Part shown: positions 59,664-64,000 of the stretch, piece after piece
Layout of the letters: every line of letters begins with the position of its first letter
How positions within the stretch are numbered: position 1 is the first letter of the stretch
NCBI GenBank assembly: GCA_008711295.1
Contig: VUYV01000040.1
Location: 5,545,933 to 5,609,932 of the forward strand
Direction: 5' to 3'
DNA: 64,000 bases
Origin: Anarhynchus alexandrinus
Lineage: Eukaryota; Chordata; Aves; Charadriiformes; Charadriidae
Program-made: the position numbers and the translations under genes
Notes under the pieces: generated by a model
The model's input: the letters and a program-made list of their open reading frames with translations, nothing else
What the model was told of the DNA's origin: nothing
Databases searched by the model: none

Positions 59664-62585
59664 CTTCATTGACAAAAATAAACACAATCCAGGGCAGATA
59701 AAAAAGAGCTTCCCACGCACTCAGGCAAACATGCAAGACTATGAGCCCTCTTGATAAAAACCCCACCATCTGAATCATTACTGAACACTTCTGTATATGA
59801 TTAATACATACAACGTGCATAGCTTATTTTGAAGCAAGTTTGACAACAACATACACCAGAGATATTCTTGACATGACTGTCTTTTAGCATGAAATCAGTT
59901 GCCTGATATGATTTCTGTGACAAAATGTAGAGGCCAGTGTTTCCTCAAAACAGTTGTTATATTTAATAAAATGCTTCTGCCTGCAAGTTCCTAAGATAAG
60001 CTCTCCTATAAAAGACCAACAAGGCTCCTTTCCTTCCATCACATTTTCTTTTTAAGGCAAGATTCTAAAATTAGTTTGCAGCAGGACCAAGAGATCTCTC
60101 CATTAAAATTCTCAGGTTTTAGCTGTATATTACATGCAAACTATTGTACTTTCTACTTAATGGCTTTCTAGCTACCAAAAAAAAGTAAAAAAAACACCTC
60201 GCGAGCATTCCATGCTGCAATTACTTCTACGTGCAAAAAAGTTCATACTAGAAAAATCTTTCACACTCCTAATTTAAGTCAAACTCCATCTTCTAGCTTA
60301 CTGAAAAGTACAAAAAGGAAAAAATAGTGCATGTGACAAAGCTTGACATAGCCAACAAAAAAAAAAAAACTGCAACACATGCCTAATAAAGTAAAAGTCC
60401 TTCATTGTTGGCATGTGCTCAAAATTCATTCTCTAGAGGCTGTAAAGCATTACATTACATAGAATTCAACTGAGAATGAGTCTGTATTTTAAGTGTAGTT
60501 ACTCTTCCAAATAGCTGTTTTCCCAAGTTTTAAATTATTCCTAATTCATAGTTTAATACCTGCATAACTGAAACCCCCATAAGCATTTTGCAAACTAGAC
60601 CAGAGTTTCATGTTACGTAATCGTTTTTTCCCTCCTCCCTTTTTTGCTGGACAAGCATTATATGATTACTTCATGTATACAATTTCACATGTGGACATCA
60701 GGTAATCTTCTATTCTTTTATTTCTTAACTATTCTTTTTGTAGATTTCAGTCCAACAGAAGAATTCTTCAAACAGAACTGCCAACTTCATACTTCAAGAT
60801 GTGACTTACTGTAACAGCCTGCTATTCCTAGCCTTGGCAATCTTTTAATGTCCTTTTTTTCAAGTCATCAGGGAATTGCCATTTACCAGTCAAGTTCTTT
60901 CATTCTATTTTACAAACTAAAGCATGAATACGTATTTAAGAAGCCTGCACGACAGGAGAATCATGAGGTACTCAATAAAATGCGTTGTACTGGTACTTGC
61001 ACAGGCAACCGCACAACTTTGTTGGAGAGAAGCTATAGGAAGTATTGGGGTGAGCGCTAAATGGCACACTGCAATACAGCATTAAAACAATTTTTTTTTC
61101 CACATGAATTGAATGTGGGTTTCAGAAATATGGCATATTCAAGCCTATGCTAATCAAAAGTTTGCTTTTCCAGCAATGTATCAATTATTGATATTACGAG
61201 TCAGCGTTTTAATTCATCGATTTTTCTCTCTTGTACATTTAAAATAGAAAAAAGGGGCGCAGTAGAAAAACCAAAAGCACTAACAAAATATTGGTAGTCT
61301 TATTACCATAATCAAGTAATAATTGCTGCAGTTTGTTACAAAACCATGCAATGAAACATATATTCTGAGTTCCAAAACTATATGGAAGATGCTTCCCATC
61401 TCCAAACTGGTGGCAGAGAGCCTTGCAGGCCGAGCAGGACGTGGGGAAGGGTATACTCCCCAACTCCAGCAGAATCACTTGAACACCTGTTAGCAGCACA
61501 TACATTGGCAGACCGCTCCCAAAGAGCCAATAATTTAACCATGATAACCTTGGGCTTTAAGGAAATGAATCATTAACTGGACTGTACAGATTTTTGAGCT
61601 CCACAGTATCTAGAGCTCTTTAACCATAGCAAAATACTACTGAGTATAGACTAAAAAAGTATGCAAACATATGATTAAACTTTAACTGCAACTTAATAAA
61701 CAGTGGTAAAAGACATTTTTGTAAAAGTGCAATTATTTTAAAAGGAAAGTGAAGAGACAAAACGTAAATCTTAACATTCTTCGCACTACAGACAACCACT
61801 TGACGACTTATTTCTCCACCCATTCCCCAGCATGCATTAACACAACACATATTCCTTCCCTCCTCTTTATCACTTAAATCAGATCAAACGGTTATTCTGA
61901 CCAGTGTCCTACACATTAATGTAAAAAAAAAAGAATGTATATTTAGCAGCTAGCAATCAGAAAGTCAGTATCATCTGACTACCCTGTTTTCCATCTATCA
62001 TAAGGCAAATTTAAACTACTACTACACGTTCATTTGGAGCATGAATATATAGTGTAAACAAAGTTAATCTGAGGTAAAAACATGACACTATGGACAAGGC
62101 CATCAGTAATCCATCTCCACGTGGCCTAGTCATAAAGTACACAATTCAATGGGAGGAACCAGAGTTACTATGAGGAAGCCAAATTCACACAAGCTTAACA
62201 ATCCATTTCAGAACTGTAGCTCACCCTAAACACGAAAATCTAGAAGTTATAGGAAAAGAGGGCTCATAGCTATCATAACAAACTCATCTCCGTATCTTAT
62301 TAGAACTACTCATTTTATTTAGTAAATGGCTAAAAGTTACTAGAAGTTTACTTAGTATACACACACAGTTTAAAATTCCATTAACTTGCACATTTCTAGT
62401 TACTACACTTAAATGGTTTGCAACAATAAACCACTCAGACTCTGCAAGATTAGTGCCCACTACACATAGTTCTACCTCAATTTTGATTGGGTCTTCAAAA
62501 CAAAACAAAACCCGAAAGAACATGACAAACGAAGAATTTCTGCTGTGTGTTCCCTACAAAGCAACTTTTGAAGCCACTGTTCAAT
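59664..62585. other. Non-coding stretch, 59.7-62.6 kb
   Basis: AT-rich with A runs at 60178-60193 and 60358-60370. A locally GC-richer patch near 61395-61470 is open on plus (61382-61576, 64 codons), but has no donor and no recognisable product. No gene is supported. Confidence 0.5.
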
Positions 62586-62835
62586 TTAAATCCAGTTTGA
62601 CACCTCAAAAGAATAGGAGAGTGTCATGAAAGCAATGGAGTACATCAGCACAGCCCTATGTCTGCCTCCACAAGCTCTCGGTGAGGGACGGCAAGAGGCA
62701 TCCCCAACATTACTCATTCTGATGGATGAGTACCAGCTATCCAGGTAGCACATCCCAAGCGGAGAAAGCAGCAGCCCAGCCCGTTTGTTTTTGTCAGGCA
62801 GCCAGCAAGGCAAAAGACACAAAGCAAAAGGGAAA
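62586..62835 (-). CDS. Weak candidate 3'-terminal exon
   Basis: On minus, a strong acceptor (TGCCTTCCCCACTGCAG, AG at 62836-62837) is followed by 250 nt open to a TAA at 62586-62588. Residues near the start read CLLPCWLPDKNKRAG, later YLDSWYSSIRMSNVGD, ending SYSFEVSNWI. The patch is GC-richer than its flanks. I recognise no family, and the upstream pyrimidine tract is simply the complement of a purine-rich run, so this may be coincidence. Confidence 0.2.
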
Positions 62836-64000
62836 CTGCAGTGGGGAAGGCAGAGGAGAGATAGGAGAGGAACTTAAATTATTGGGAGCAAAGGGAAGAG
62901 CAGCATGGCAATAGGAAAAGGATAGGTGCAGTGCTACAGTTAAGAAGAATTCTGATAGAAATCCCTAGAAGCCCTACGCACACACACCCTATTTATTTTT
63001 TTTTTAAACTCCAGTACTCAAGAACTTTTTGTTTGTTTCTCAAATAATAAACAAAAATACCAAGGAGGGAGTGTCAAATCCTTTAAGGTTGGTTCCGTCA
63101 TCCTATACATCCTATGCTCCCCCTGTAGCAGAACCACTGACTGGAGTGAATTCCACTGACTTGAACACTCTTGCAGCATTAACGTTCTTCGTTTATAAAG
63201 CCACCGGCAGCACTGGAACCAACGTTATGGGTATAATAATATAATTCAACATTAACCTGGCTATTGCATCAGCCATGATATTTTTAAGTGTAATTCAGCT
63301 TTTCTTTCATTATCTGATGCAAAACTATGTATTTTTTTGTTTTTAAACACTGTTCAAATGTAGTTTGTTCAGCACCACCTTATTTGCCAAATATTTAAGA
63401 GCCATTCTAATATCCTACAATGAAGTTTACTGGTGAGAACATTTACTAAAAGCAGCGATTGCTATGCTTGACAAGAGGGCTGCTAATATCAAAATTTATC
63501 CTTCTAAATAATACGCAAAGCATGCATTTTTTTGTTATTACTTCCATTTCGCTTCTTCAGGCTGTATGAAGGACATCATCAAAATGTTTGGCAACACTGT
63601 GCAAAAAAGTTAAAAGGCATAACAGGTACTAAATTCTGAAACCAAAGCTTTTCTAACAGAGGCACACACTAAAACCAAATGTTTTTAGTGCATGACAATT
63701 TACAATGGAAATTTTGAAAAATCGAATTATCAAGGTTTAAACAATCAAAGTAGGGGGATTCTCAGAAAGACAACTTTCAGTCTTCAAAACTTATAAGCAA
63801 TACACATTCTAATTTCTGCTGTATTTCAGAGCTTGATCAGTTGAATTTACAGCTCAAAATTTTAATGCAATTTTAACTTGAAATTTGTACATGCACTTTT
63901 TTGGGATAATCAATGCACACATTAGCACTTACCAGAGCTGGCAATCAAGCATTTAGAAGAAATTAGGCCCTGTCAAGAGTATTTTGCAATAGATATAATT
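62836..64000. other. Non-coding stretch to the window end
   Basis: A purine-rich segment (62836-62930) is followed by AT-rich DNA with a T run at 62995-63005. I see no supported gene or repeat. Confidence 0.5.

Noticed and set aside
1..64000. CRISPR arrays, bacterial-type operons, tRNA or rRNA genes, and intact endogenous viruses
   Set aside because: I saw no regularly spaced repeats, no tRNA-like B-box, no rRNA wording and no paired long terminal repeats; the content is that of a vertebrate nuclear genome.

Overview
The window looks like nuclear DNA from a bird, and almost all of it is non-coding. The organism call rests on one clear signal: a CR1 LINE 3' end at about 6430-6757. It carries the usual avian CR1 tail wording and closes on the ATTCTATGAT terminus. 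A second, reverse-oriented and more decayed CR1-like piece lies at about 29526-29705. The rest fits a vertebrate: AT-rich DNA, many A-rich and C-rich simple tracts, two CpG-dense islands in CpG-poor surroundings, no long ORFs, and single ambiguous bases typical of a draft assembly (25609 and 26481).

Layout. Positions 1-300 are the edge of a CpG island with a CTCF-like motif and an 11-bp tandem duplication. About 0.3-26.3 kb is intron-like or intergenic DNA. It holds the CR1 copy, a pair of related unknown repeats 5.3 kb apart (about 5008-5215 and 10316-10518), a long purine tract and a few isolated exon-like segments. A second CpG island at about 26330-26990 is the best promoter candidate fully inside the window; it has plausible splice donors on both strands. 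About 27-64 kb is again intron-like. It contains a GC-rich block at 36.2-37.15 kb with a diverged 130-bp tandem pair, an AT microsatellite, G-rich tracts and more isolated exon-like segments.

Genes. I recognise no gene. Several short segments pair a good acceptor with a good donor around an open frame. The best are 52283-52542 on minus and 4073-4241 on minus; 19322-19402 and 20455-20582 on plus could be non-coding RNA exons. None gives a protein I can name, so they are exon candidates only. The plus strand reads as C-rich over G and A-rich over T in most lines. By the known transcription-associated skew of vertebrate introns, this would favour minus-strand transcription, but I judged it by eye and did not count it.

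Nothing here shows a novel biological system. The most useful leads are the CpG island at 26.3-27 kb, the unknown repeat pair, the GC-rich tandem block and the exon candidates.
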